In this document: piece by piece, positions 26,879 through 34,281 of the stretch | How the letters are laid out: the number at the start of each line of letters is the position of its first letter | How positions within the stretch are numbered: the stretch's first letter is position 1 | Assembly: GCF_026790145.1 (NCBI RefSeq) | Contig: NZ_JALAMS010000008.1 | Location: 62,001-126,000 of the forward strand | Direction of reading: 5' to 3' | DNA: 64,000 nucleotides | Source: Bacillus_I endophytica_A | Lineage (GTDB): Bacteria; Bacillota; Bacilli; Bacillales; Bacillaceae_H | Translations under genes and position numbers: made by a program | Notes under the pieces: generated by a model | What the model saw: only the letters and a program-made list of their open reading frames with translations | What the model was told of the DNA's origin: nothing | The model's database searches: none

Positions 26879-27661
26879 TTATATTAAAAAGTAAAGAATA
26901 GGGAAAACAAACAGCCAGCTGTCTGTTCGGTCAAGCACTCCCCCGTGTCCAGGTAAAATATTGCCTGAATCTTTCACACCATAGTGGCGTTTAAACGCTG
27001 ACTCTACAAGATCTCCAACTTGTCCAAATATAGAAAGAACAAGACCGATCACCATAAGATGAAGAGGGGACTCTGTAAGCGGCGATAAAAACGCAAAAAG
27101 AAGCGCTACAATTACTCCACAAACAATTCCTCCAACTGAGCCTTCAATTGTCTTATTTGGACTAATGTCAGGCCATAGTTTTCGTTTCCCCATACTTTTC
27201 CCAATAAAATATGCTCCAGAATCACTTGCCCATGTTACAAAAAGAGCAAGAAATACGTAAGAAAGCTGTTCTTCGCGAATCGCAATAAAATAATAAAAAC
27301 CCATTCCAATATAGATGGTTGCTAAAATAACAAAACCAGCATCATCGAATGTAAAACGGTTTTTAATTAATACAGTATACGTCAGCAGCAATAAAACAGC
27401 GAGCAAAACAACTTCTACTTTATGATTAAATATCGTATTAGCAAGCGACCCGTTTGCCTCTGAAAGCAAAAACGTCCAAATAAGTAAGACACTCATAAAC
27501 GTTGGGAAAGATAGGAGAGAAATTTTTCGCATTTTTAATAATTCAAAAACTCCAACCGTTGCTAACAAATAAACAAGCAGTGTAAAAGGCAACCCGCCAA
27601 CTAAGACAAGGGGTACAAAGATAGCGGCTGCAATGACTCCTGTAATGATTCGTTGCCTCAT
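26879..27661 (-). CDS. cdsA: Phosphatidate cytidylyltransferase
   Basis: Makes CDP-diacylglycerol from phosphatidate and CTP, the precursor of all membrane phospholipids. 260 aa with about seven or eight hydrophobic segments. The C-terminal CDS signature runs KRHYGVKDSGNILPGHGGVLDRTDS (about 223-247) with conserved Asp and Arg. Start overlaps the uppS stop by four bases and is followed directly by dxr, so isoprenoid and phospholipid steps are coupled. Confidence 0.97.
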   Translation of the reverse strand: MRQRIITGVIAAAIFVPLVLVGGLPFTLLVYLLATVGVFELLKMRKISLLSFPTFMSVLLIWTFLLSEANGSLANTIFNHKVEVVLLAVLLLLTYTVLIKNRFTFDDAGFVILATIYIGMGFYYFIAIREEQLSYVFLALFVTWASDSGAYFIGKSMGKRKLWPDISPNKTIEGSVGGIVCGVIVALLFAFLSPLTESPLHLMVIGLVLSIFGQVGDLVESAFKRHYGVKDSGNILPGHGGVLDRTDSWLFVFPILYFLI

Positions 27662-28446
27662 TTTTTATCAACATCCTTCACGCCACCGAAACGGCGTCCT
27701 CTATTTTGGTAATCCTCTAAAGCTGACAGAAAATGTTCTCCTCTAAAGTCAGGCCATAGAACATCTGTAAACCAAAATTCAGCATAAGCAAGCTGCCATA
27801 GCATAAAATTACTTAAGCGAATTTCCCCGCTTGTGCGAATAAGCAAATCAGGGTCTTTAAGGTCTCCGCTCATCAAATGCTTCTGGATATCAGCTTCTGT
27901 TACAGCCTTGTTTGGATCAGCTTCTTCCATCAGTTTATTCACCGCATAAACAAGCTCATCACGGGATCCATAGTTTAACGCAAAGTTTAAAATAAGGCCC
28001 GTATTTTCCTTCGTTCTTTCGATTGCATTGTTTACGGCATTGAACGTATGGGCTGGAAGTCTTTCTTTGTTTCCCATCACCCTTACTTGGACATTTTCTT
28101 CAATCAGCTCTGGTAAAAATGTGTTTAAAAACTCTTCTGGAAGCTTCATAAGAAATTCAACTTCCATTTTTGGCCTTTTCCAATTTTCTGTTGAAAATGC
28201 GTAGAGAGTTAATACTTTAACATTTAACTCATTGGCAGCACGAGTAATTTTCCGCACAACTTTCATTCCTTCATGGTGACCCATAATGCGCGGCATGGCT
28301 CGTTTCTGAGCCCAGCGTCCGTTTCCGTCCATGATGATGGCTACATGCTCTGGAATAGATCCTTTCATCACTTGTTTCTTACGCTGTTCATACGTACCTG
28401 TATTTGACTTTTGCTCCTTTAAAAGCTGTTGAAATTTCTTTATCAT
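27658..28446 (-). CDS. uppS: Undecaprenyl (isoprenyl) diphosphate synthase
   Basis: Adds cis-isoprene units to farnesyl diphosphate to form the C55 carrier lipid for peptidoglycan and teichoic acid. 262 aa. Catalytic Asp40 lies in IMDGNGRWAQKR; the C-terminal PDLLIRTSGEIRLSNFMLWQLAYAE motif binds the homoallylic substrate. The 160-base upstream region holds the frr terminator and a further AT-rich stem, so uppS-cdsA-dxr likely starts its own transcript here, though I could not place the promoter. Confidence 0.97.
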   Translation of the reverse strand: MIKKFQQLLKEQKSNTGTYEQRKKQVMKGSIPEHVAIIMDGNGRWAQKRAMPRIMGHHEGMKVVRKITRAANELNVKVLTLYAFSTENWKRPKMEVEFLMKLPEEFLNTFLPELIEENVQVRVMGNKERLPAHTFNAVNNAIERTKENTGLILNFALNYGSRDELVYAVNKLMEEADPNKAVTEADIQKHLMSGDLKDPDLLIRTSGEIRLSNFMLWQLAYAEFWFTDVLWPDFRGEHFLSALEDYQNRGRRFGGVKDVDKK

Positions 28447-28546
28447 GTCAAAAGTCCCCCGTTATGCAAACATCATCTTTTTTTCTGTAATTTTTGTATA
28501 AAAAGGCTCGGTCCCCTTTTATATTTTTCATACTACCATTATTAAC

Positions 28547-28574
28547 AAAAAAACCCCCTGTAAACAATAGAGGG
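28547..28574 (-). terminator. Intrinsic terminator of frr
   Basis: A short GC-rich stem (28569-28574 with 28554-28559, one G-U pair) with a 9-base loop, followed on the minus strand by seven T. It ends the pyrH-frr unit before uppS. Confidence 0.8.
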
Positions 28575-28605
28575 TCTTTTACAATATATTTTACAGTGAA
28601 AAAGA

Positions 28606-29163
28606 TTATACTTCCATAATTTCTTTTTCTTTATCTTTTGCAATACCATCCACTTTTTCGATGTACGAGTCTGTAAGCTTTTGAATGTCTTCTGTGTAGC
28701 TACGGAGATCATCCTCTGTAATCTCTCCATTTTTCTCAAGCTTTTTAAGATCTTCGTTTCCGTCACGACGAATATTACGTACGGCTACCTTGCTATCCTC
28801 GCTGTATTTCTTCACAAGTTTTACAAGTTCACGACGACGCTCTTCTGTTAAAGCAGGAATTGTAATACGGATGATTGTGCCGTCATTTGATGGAGTAAGA
28901 CCAAGGTCTGCTTTCATGATTGCTTTTTCAATTTCAGCAAGCTGTGTTTTGTCATATGGTTGGATAACAAGCATACGAGCTTCAGGTACACTGATTGTTG
29001 CAAGCTGGTTTAATGGTGTTTGGACACCATAATATTCAATCATCACTTTATCAAGTAGAGATGGATTAGCACGTCCAGCACGAACTGTTGCTAATTCTCT
29101 TGTTAAAGCTCCTGTCGCTTTTTCCATTCTTTCTTTTGTTTCATTTAATACTGTTTTTGGCAT
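28606..29163 (-). CDS. frr: Ribosome recycling factor
   Basis: With EF-G it splits post-termination 70S ribosomes. 185 aa, canonical length. Three-helix-bundle domain I plus a small beta domain; signatures ATGALTRELATVRAGRANPSLLDKV (16-40) and RRELVKLVKKYSEDSKVAVRNIRRDGNE (about 112-140). Start shares a base with the pyrH stop. Intact and followed by a terminator. Confidence 0.98.
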   Translation of the reverse strand: MPKTVLNETKERMEKATGALTRELATVRAGRANPSLLDKVMIEYYGVQTPLNQLATISVPEARMLVIQPYDKTQLAEIEKAIMKADLGLTPSNDGTIIRITIPALTEERRRELVKLVKKYSEDSKVAVRNIRRDGNEDLKKLEKNGEITEDDLRSYTEDIQKLTDSYIEKVDGIAKDKEKEIMEV

Positions 29164-29888
29164 TATTCTTTCCCCCTTACAATTGTTCCAATGTTCTCTC
29201 CTACAACAACACGTTTAATGTTGCCTTCTTCCATAACAGAGAATACGATAAGTGGAATATCGTTATCCATACATAGTGAAGAAGCTGTAGAATCCATGAC
29301 TGCTAAACCTTGTTGAAGCACTTCAATATAAGAAAGTGTTTCGTATTTTACAGCATCAGGTACTAAAGTTGGGTCTGCGCTATATACTCCGTCTACGTTA
29401 TTTTTAGCCATTAAAATAACGTCTGCTTCAATTTCTGCAGCACGCAGAGCAGCCGTTGTATCTGTTGAGAAGTACGGATTCCCTGTGCCTGCAGCAAAAA
29501 TGACAACGCGTTTCTTTTCAAGATGGCGAATCGCTTTTCGTCTTATGTACGGTTCAGCTACTTGGCGCATTTCAATTGACGTTTGCACGCGTGTTTGTAC
29601 TCCAAGATTCTCTAAGCTATCTTGTAATGAAAGAGAATTCATTACCGTTGCAAGCATTCCCATGTAGTCTGCATTTGCACGGTCCATCCCCATCTCACTA
29701 CCAATTTTACCACGCCAGATGTTCCCACCGCCAACAACAATGGCAATTTCAACACCTAAATCGTAAATTTCTTTTACTTGAGCAGCAACAGACTTGATGA
29801 TTTCAGGTTTGATTCCAAATCCTTGTGATCCTGCTAATGCTTCACCGCTCAGCTTTAATACAATTCGATTATATTTTGCACTACTCAT
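29163..29888 (-). CDS. pyrH: UMP kinase
   Basis: Hexameric bacterial uridylate kinase of the amino-acid kinase fold, making UDP. From the ATG at 29888, preceded by TGGAGGT, it has 241 aa; the longer ORF begins inside the upstream hairpin region and has no ribosome site. Conserved: RIVLKLSGEALAG at the N-terminus, the VVGGGNIWRG UMP loop (about 50-60) and GTGNPYFSTDTTAALRA near 135. Between tsf and frr, as usual. Confidence 0.98.
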   Translation of the reverse strand: MSSAKYNRIVLKLSGEALAGSQGFGIKPEIIKSVAAQVKEIYDLGVEIAIVVGGGNIWRGKIGSEMGMDRANADYMGMLATVMNSLSLQDSLENLGVQTRVQTSIEMRQVAEPYIRRKAIRHLEKKRVVIFAAGTGNPYFSTDTTAALRAAEIEADVILMAKNNVDGVYSADPTLVPDAVKYETLSYIEVLQQGLAVMDSTASSLCMDNDIPLIVFSVMEEGNIKRVVVGENIGTIVRGKE

Positions 29889-29934
29889 ATTAAACCTCCA
29901 TCGTCCCAAGTGTACGATATCATTTTTTAGGAAA

Positions 29935-29955
29935 GGGGAACACAACGTGTTCCCC
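29935..29955 (-). terminator. Hairpin between tsf and pyrH
   Basis: A perfect 9-bp GC-rich stem (29935-29943 with 29947-29955) with a 3-base loop. Only a short T/C stretch follows on the minus strand, so it may be a weak terminator or an mRNA-stability hairpin at the tsf 3' end. Confidence 0.6.
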
Positions 29956-30000
29956 CTTCTTTGCTTTATAATTTGCCCATTTATAAAGAATATAATGGTC

Positions 30001-30882
30001 TTATTTTTTAACTTGGTTCATTACTTCTTCAGCGAAGTTTTCTTCACGTTTTTCCATACCTTCGCCAACTTCATAACGAGTGAAGTCTGCAACAGTAGCA
30101 CCTTTAGAAGAAACGAATTTACCTACTTTTTGATCAGAATCTTTAACAAATGCTTGATCTAGCAAGCAAATTTCTTCAAAGTATTTGCCAAGACGGCCTT
30201 CAACCATTTTTGCAACGATTTTTTCTGGTTTACCTTCGTTAAGAGCTTGTTGAGTTAATACTTCACGCTCACGAGCTACTTCTTCTTCAGAAACAGCGTC
30301 ACGAGAGATGTATTTAGGGTTGATTGCAGCGATGTGCATAGCAACGTCTTTTGCAACAGCTTCGTCAGTAGTTCCTTCAAGAACTGTTAATACACCAATG
30401 CGTCCACCCATATGAAGGTAAGCACCAAATGCATCATTGTCGCCTTTTGTTTTAAGAGCGAAACGACGAAGAGAAAGTTTTTCACCAATTTTAGCAATAG
30501 CATTGTTGATATGCCCTTGAAGAGTTTCACCGTTCTCCATTTTGCTTTCTAATGCTTCTTCAAGACTAGCTGGTTTAGCAGCTAAAAGGTGTGTACTAAT
30601 TTCTTTAGTAAGGTTTTGGAAACCTTCGTTTTTCGCAACAAAGTCAGTTTCAGAGTTCACTTCGATAATAACAGCTTCATTACCTTGAACCTCGATTTGT
30701 GTTAGACCTTCAGCAGCGATACGGTCAGCTTTTTTAGCAGCTTTTGCGATCCCTTTTTCACGAAGGAAATCAATTGCTTTTTCCATATCCCCTTCAGTTT
30801 GAGTTAGTGCTTTTTTGCAGTCCATCATACCTGCGCCTGTTTTTTCACGTAGTTCTTTTACCATTTGTGCTGTAATCGCCAT
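30001..30882 (-). CDS. tsf: Elongation factor Ts
   Basis: Nucleotide exchange factor for EF-Tu. 293 aa. The N-terminal UBA-like domain (AQMVKELREKTGAGMMDCKKAL) is followed by the core with TDFVAKNEGF near 80, the EF-Tu contact motif. Downstream of rpsB but separated by a strong terminator, so partial read-through or a second promoter must supply it. Intact. Confidence 0.98.
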   Translation of the reverse strand: MAITAQMVKELREKTGAGMMDCKKALTQTEGDMEKAIDFLREKGIAKAAKKADRIAAEGLTQIEVQGNEAVIIEVNSETDFVAKNEGFQNLTKEISTHLLAAKPASLEEALESKMENGETLQGHINNAIAKIGEKLSLRRFALKTKGDNDAFGAYLHMGGRIGVLTVLEGTTDEAVAKDVAMHIAAINPKYISRDAVSEEEVAREREVLTQQALNEGKPEKIVAKMVEGRLGKYFEEICLLDQAFVKDSDQKVGKFVSSKGATVADFTRYEVGEGMEKREENFAEEVMNQVKK

Positions 30883-30923
30883 AATATTGCCTCCTTAGTT
30901 TTGGTATGTATCAAGTAATCATC

Positions 30924-30965
30924 TGTAAAAAAAGGTGATAAAAGGCTACCCCTTTATCACCTTTC
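30924..30965 (-). terminator. Intrinsic terminator of rpsB
   Basis: A long stem of about 15 bp (roughly 30931-30945 with 30951-30965) followed on the minus strand by a run of T to about 30927. It lies between rpsB and tsf and would attenuate tsf relative to rpsB. Confidence 0.88.
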
Positions 30966-30970
30966 CTTCA

Positions 30971-31690
30971 TTAAGCAGTTGTTGTTTCAGTTTCAGTTGC
31001 TGCTTCTTCACCTTGTTTAGCTTCAAGAACAGCATCAGCCATTTTAGAAGTTAGAAGTTTAACAGCGCGGATTGCATCATCGTTTGCAGGGATAACATAG
31101 TCGATTTCGTCTGGATCACAGTTTGTATCTACGATACCAACGATCGGAATATTTAATTTTCTTGCTTCAGCCACTGCGATACGCTCTTTACGAGGGTCGA
31201 TGATGAATAGTGCATCTGGAAGTTGCTTCATGTCTTTGATTCCGCCTAGGAATTTTTCAAGACGCTCAAGCTCTTTACGTAAGCCTACAACTTCTTTCTT
31301 AGGAAGAACTTCGAAAGTTCCGTCTTCTGCCATACGCTCGATGTCTTTAAGACGCTTAACGCGTTTTTGGATTGTTTGGAAGTTTGTTAAAGTACCACCT
31401 AACCAACGTTGGTTAACGAAGTACATACCAGCACGTGCTGCTTCTTCTTTAACAGAATCTTGTGCTTGTTTTTTAGTACCAACGAAAAGGATTTTTCCAC
31501 CTTCTGCTGCTACGTCTTTAACGAAGTGGAATGCTTCGTCAACTTTTTTCACAGTTTTTTGAAGATCGATGATATAGATCCCGTTACGCTCTGTGAAAAT
31601 GTATTTCTTCATTTTTGGGTTCCAACGGCGAGTTTGGTGACCGAAGTGAACACCTGCTTCAAGTAATTGTTTCATTGAAATTACTGACAT
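30971..31690 (-). CDS. rpsB: 30S ribosomal protein S2
   Basis: Late-binding 30S protein located between head and body. 239 aa. Family signatures: EAGVHFGHQTRRWNPKMKKYIF (11-32) and PDALFIIDPRKERIAVAEA (about 156-174), then GIVDTNCDPDEIDYVIPANDDA. Acidic, Glu/Thr-rich C-terminal tail. Preceded by a structured leader and a sigma-A-like promoter and followed by a terminator. Confidence 0.98.
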   Translation of the reverse strand: MSVISMKQLLEAGVHFGHQTRRWNPKMKKYIFTERNGIYIIDLQKTVKKVDEAFHFVKDVAAEGGKILFVGTKKQAQDSVKEEAARAGMYFVNQRWLGGTLTNFQTIQKRVKRLKDIERMAEDGTFEVLPKKEVVGLRKELERLEKFLGGIKDMKQLPDALFIIDPRKERIAVAEARKLNIPIVGIVDTNCDPDEIDYVIPANDDAIRAVKLLTSKMADAVLEAKQGEEAATETETTTA

Positions 31691-31723
31691 TAATTTTTCC
31701 TCCTAACGGTTTTTGGGTTCCTC

Positions 31724-31786
31724 CGCTTAAGTCATCTTTAGATAAAACTGACGTTGAGCCAGCACCGTTATCTAAATCTTTAAGCG
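31724..31786 (-). ncRNA. Structured 5' leader of rpsB (candidate S2 autoregulatory element)
   Basis: Two nested perfect stems: an outer 7-bp stem (31780-31786 with 31724-31730) and an inner 9-bp stem (31768-31776 with 31737-31745), separated by an asymmetric internal loop and capped by a 22-base loop. Its place between the promoter and the rpsB ribosome site is what one expects of a ribosomal-protein leader. Binding of S2 is inference. Confidence 0.65.
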
Positions 31787-31807
31787 TGTGTATTAACACC
31801 AGAAATA

Positions 31808-31836
31808 AATATAGCACATTCACTATTCACAAGCAA
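31808..31836 (-). promoter_or_regulatory. Candidate sigma-A promoter of rpsB
   Basis: Minus strand TTGCTT (31831-31836), exactly 17 bases, then TATATT (31808-31813; five of six matches). It begins right at the end of swrB and lies directly upstream of the structured rpsB leader. Confidence 0.65.
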
Positions 31837-31838
31837 GT

Positions 31839-32324
31839 TCAAATTCTATTTTCTTGTCGAAATTGTAAGAATAGGCGAATTTCCACATCCCCTCTATGTA
31901 GATGTTTGGCAATTTCTTCACTTGTTAAACCTTTATCATGTAAAAAATAAACTGTTTTCCGCAACTGCTCCCCTTCCAGCTCGTCTATCTTTAGTTTTGA
32001 AAGATATATTTCAACAGTGTCTTCTTGCATTTGAAAAGCTGGAAGAAGATCAGAGAGATCTTCAGGTTTGCTAACCGCATTAAATTCTGTGCGGTTTGGT
32101 TTTTTTGTATTATTTTCTCTCGACTTTTTTAAACTCTCAATGAGATTATGATGCTCTTCTTGAAGCTCAAGTAAATAAGCAGCCATTGTTTCTTCGAGTT
32201 CTTTTGCCGAGCGTTTTTGTTCTTGCTCTATTCTCTTCATTTCACCTCTTTTCATATAAAGAAGCGTAATACAAAAGAATGATATGACGTGTAAAATGAG
32301 AGAAATCACAATAAAGAACGCCAT
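31839..32324 (-). CDS. swrB: SwrB (YlxL), swarming motility protein
   Basis: Last gene of the fla/che region. 161 aa: one N-terminal membrane helix (about 3-23), then a charged coiled-coil (roughly 25-85, rich in Glu/Lys/Gln), and a C-terminal helix-turn-helix-like segment (VYFLHDKGLTSEEIAKHLHRGDVEI). In B. subtilis SwrB promotes assembly of the flagellar export apparatus and full sigma-D activity. It lies 54 bases after sigD, across a hairpin. Identity rests on position, length and architecture. Confidence 0.85.
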   Translation of the reverse strand: MAFFIVISLILHVISFFCITLLYMKRGEMKRIEQEQKRSAKELEETMAAYLLELQEEHHNLIESLKKSRENNTKKPNRTEFNAVSKPEDLSDLLPAFQMQEDTVEIYLSKLKIDELEGEQLRKTVYFLHDKGLTSEEIAKHLHRGDVEIRLFLQFRQENRI

Positions 32325-32350
32325 TTTTCTCCTCCTTCCTTTTCATAGAA

Positions 32351-32380
32351 AAAGACGAGCATTAAGAGCTCATCTTCTTT
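32351..32380 (-). terminator. Terminator-like hairpin between sigD and swrB
   Basis: Arms 32368-32374 and 32354-32360 (one G-U pair), extended by A/T pairs, with a 7-base loop and TTTTT on the minus strand. It begins at the sigD stop, so read-through is needed for swrB unless swrB has its own promoter. Confidence 0.6.
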
Positions 32381-33146
32381 AGGCCTGCTCCATTATCTTT
32401 GTAAGCATGTGACGCATTTTATATAATGCTTTTGAATGAATTTGAGAAATGCGCGACGTTGATAAAGACATCACATGGCCAATCTCTGTAAATGTTAAAT
32501 CTTCTTTATAAAAAAGAGACACAACAAGTTGTTCTTTTTCGTTTAAGTTTTCAATAACTTTAGCAAGATTTTCATACATTTCTTCTTTCAAAAGCTCTTC
32601 TTCAGGAAGAACTGCTTTATCATCACGAATAGAATATGTTTGTTGTTCTTTGTCTTCAGATTCTTTCATATATTCATCCATTGATAATATATTAGCGAAA
32701 AAACCTTCATTCATTGTTTGCAACACTTCTTCTTCTGTTACATCTAGACTTGCTGCTATCTCTTTAGGGGCGACCGTTCGTAAATATTCTTGCTCAAGCT
32801 CTTCAATTTTTGATTCAATCTTTTTAGCTCGTTCTCTCGCTCCTCTTGAAAGCCAATCTTCTTTTCTTAATCCATCTATAATAGCACCACGCACGCGGAA
32901 TGATGCATATGTATCAAATTTCAAATCGCGTTTATAATCAAATTTTTCAAGTGCATCATACAACCCTGTAAGGCCAAGGCTGAACAAATCCTCTTTACTC
33001 ACACTTTTTGGAATACCAATTAAAATGCGTTGAACATGGTAATGGACGAGCGACATATATTTACGAACCAACATGTTTCCGGCATGAGGGTCTCGTGAAT
33101 GTGTCCATTTTAGCCAATATTGTTCTTCTAGAGATGGTTGTGCCAT
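32379..33146 (-). CDS. sigD: Motility sigma factor sigma-D (FliA family)
   Basis: Directs RNA polymerase to late flagellar, chemotaxis and autolysin genes. From ATG at 33146, with AGGAGG 7 bases upstream, it has 255 aa (B. subtilis 254). Region 2 (DLFSLGLTGLYDALEKFDYKRDLKFDTYASFRVRGAIIDGLRKEDW) and the region 4 helix-turn-helix (FTEIGHVMSLSTSRISQIHSKAL) are intact. The 111 bases between the old cheD end (33258) and sigD hold no ORF. Position at the operon's end fits the distance-dependent SigD control known in B. subtilis. Confidence 0.97.
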   Translation of the reverse strand: MAQPSLEEQYWLKWTHSRDPHAGNMLVRKYMSLVHYHVQRILIGIPKSVSKEDLFSLGLTGLYDALEKFDYKRDLKFDTYASFRVRGAIIDGLRKEDWLSRGARERAKKIESKIEELEQEYLRTVAPKEIAASLDVTEEEVLQTMNEGFFANILSMDEYMKESEDKEQQTYSIRDDKAVLPEEELLKEEMYENLAKVIENLNEKEQLVVSLFYKEDLTFTEIGHVMSLSTSRISQIHSKALYKMRHMLTKIMEQA

Positions 33147-33257
33147 TCGACTCCTCCTCGTCATGCAAACAGCTTTAATTCAATACCTTATATTTTTAAA
33201 TGAATTCTGTTATGCTAAACTACCGCTTCAAAAATTTAATGTTCATCGCTCATAGAT

Positions 33258-33344
33258 TTATATTTCTCTAACATTTGTGTTGGCGCTTCGAATGAAAAGA
33301 ACTTCGCTTACAGGATCAAATTTAATTGTTCTTCCACTTCGTCA
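33258..33344 (-). pseudogene. cheD: C-terminal remnant of cheD downstream of an in-frame TGA
   Basis: Reading on in the same frame past the TGA (33342-33344) gives 27 codons, starting RSGRTIKFDP and ending TNVREI, then TAA at 33258-33260. This is the conserved CheD C-terminus (GRT.xF.P...V.EI). A single base change (GGA Gly to TGA) explains it; with the stop codon read as Gly the protein would be 166 aa, the B. subtilis CheD length. Confidence 0.85.
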
Positions 33345-33758
33345 CCCAGCGTCCTTCGAAAGGAGAGGAACATTGGCTTCTTGTAAGAATCGTTTAAGAG
33401 CCTCAATATTTCTTGGTCCAATCCTCATATCATGCTCTGTTGAGTAATGTTGAAACATTTGGGCACCACCTGCAATTTTTGCTCGGAAATTTCCTAACTT
33501 TCCACCGTTTTGTAACAGTGTTTCGCACAAAGCATACACAGCTGTATCAGCATATTTCGCTCTATTAAAATTTCTACCTCCGCTTTTTTCTGCATAAGGT
33601 AGCATCACGTGTGCCATAGCAGCCATCTTTTCTTTTTGATCATAAATGACGACCCCTACACAAGAGCCAAGGCCAACGGTATAAATACAGGATGGTGCAC
33701 GGACAAATCCCATTTCCGCAATGCCTACCTTTACCGCGTCTTTTCGATTATTTCTCAC
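33342..33758 (-). CDS. cheD: Chemoreceptor glutamine deamidase CheD, truncated by premature stop
   Basis: Deamidates specific glutamines of chemoreceptors and, with CheC, drives one B. subtilis adaptation system. The ORF gives 138 aa against 166 expected. The catalytic Thr27, Cys33 (VGLGSCVGV) and His50 (AHVMLP) keep the exact spacing of T. maritima CheD (Thr21, Cys27, His44), and GGAQMF is at 97-102. The last 28 codons are cut off by a TGA, although their sequence remains downstream. GTG start after AAGGAG. The stop is followed by C, a context that favours read-through, and UGA is known to be leaky in B. subtilis, so some full-length protein is possible. Confidence 0.88.
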   Translation of the reverse strand: MRNNRKDAVKVGIAEMGFVRAPSCIYTVGLGSCVGVVIYDQKEKMAAMAHVMLPYAEKSGGRNFNRAKYADTAVYALCETLLQNGGKLGNFRAKIAGGAQMFQHYSTEHDMRIGPRNIEALKRFLQEANVPLLSKDAG

Positions 33759-33862
33759 TTGAAATGCTCCTTGTAAGAGAAAAATTTCAAATCAAACTTT
33801 CTACCTTTTTCATCATATGCTTCCTGTTCTTCTTTTTCAATAAGGGAAAGACTGCAATGCAT
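33755..33862 (-). CDS. Hypothetical 35-codon ORF in the cheC position, overlapping cheD start
   Basis: ATG at 33862, weak GAGG site 5 bases before it, stop TGA at 33755-33757 overlapping the cheD GTG. The 35-residue product is highly charged (EKEEQEAYDEKGRKFD) with an aromatic basic end. I do not recognise it and see no similarity to CheC. It fills nearly all of the space between cheW and cheD. It may simply provide coupling for cheD, or be chance. Confidence 0.35.
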   Translation of the reverse strand: MHCSLSLIEKEEQEAYDEKGRKFDLKFFSYKEHFK

Positions 33863-33879
33863 TCTACCTCATTTAAAAT

Positions 33880-34281
33880 CTACTGTTCTAAAACTTTATT
33901 AATATCAAGAGCTAATAAAAACTGGTCTTCCCTTTTTACAGCTCCATTCACATAGTAGGAACTTCCATCATCAGGAGAAGCTATTCCTTGTTCATCAAGA
34001 TCTAAAATATCAACAGCTTCATCTACAATAAGCCCAACTTCTCCTTCTTCACCTTTTACGACAACAATCCGTGTTGCACTATCATATTTTTTTTCTTTCA
34101 TTCCAAACCTTAGGCGAAGATCGATAAGTGGTGTAACAACTCCTCTTAAGTTTGTTACTCCTTTAATGTAGGGCAATGTTCGTGGAACGTGTGTGATAGT
34201 ATGCATTTTTTCAATGGAACGAATATGAGAAACTGGCAAGAGATAAGCATTGTTTCCTACGTTAAATTGAAGCATTTTCAT
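33880..34281 (-). CDS. cheW: Chemotaxis coupling protein CheW
   Basis: Scaffold linking chemoreceptors to CheA. 133 aa, shorter than B. subtilis CheW (156) at both ends, but the CheW SH3-like core is complete: LPVSHIRSIEKMHTITHVPR (14-34), YIKGVTNLRGVVTPLIDLRLRFG (38-60), EVGLIVDEAVDIL (81-93). Overlaps cheA by ATGA. In B. subtilis cheC follows; here a 35-codon ORF and cheD follow. Confidence 0.94.
   Translation of the reverse strand: MKMLQFNVGNNAYLLPVSHIRSIEKMHTITHVPRTLPYIKGVTNLRGVVTPLIDLRLRFGMKEKKYDSATRIVVVKGEEGEVGLIVDEAVDILDLDEQGIASPDDGSSYYVNGAVKREDQFLLALDINKVLEQ

Noticed and set aside
33165..33257. Internal promoter for sigD
   Set aside because: TTGAAG and TATAAG-like hexamers occur but never at usable spacing; no ORF either.
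33755..33862. Possible degraded cheC between cheW and cheD
   Set aside because: No frame shows CheC motifs (ExxN or the family core); only an unrelated 35-codon ORF is seen.
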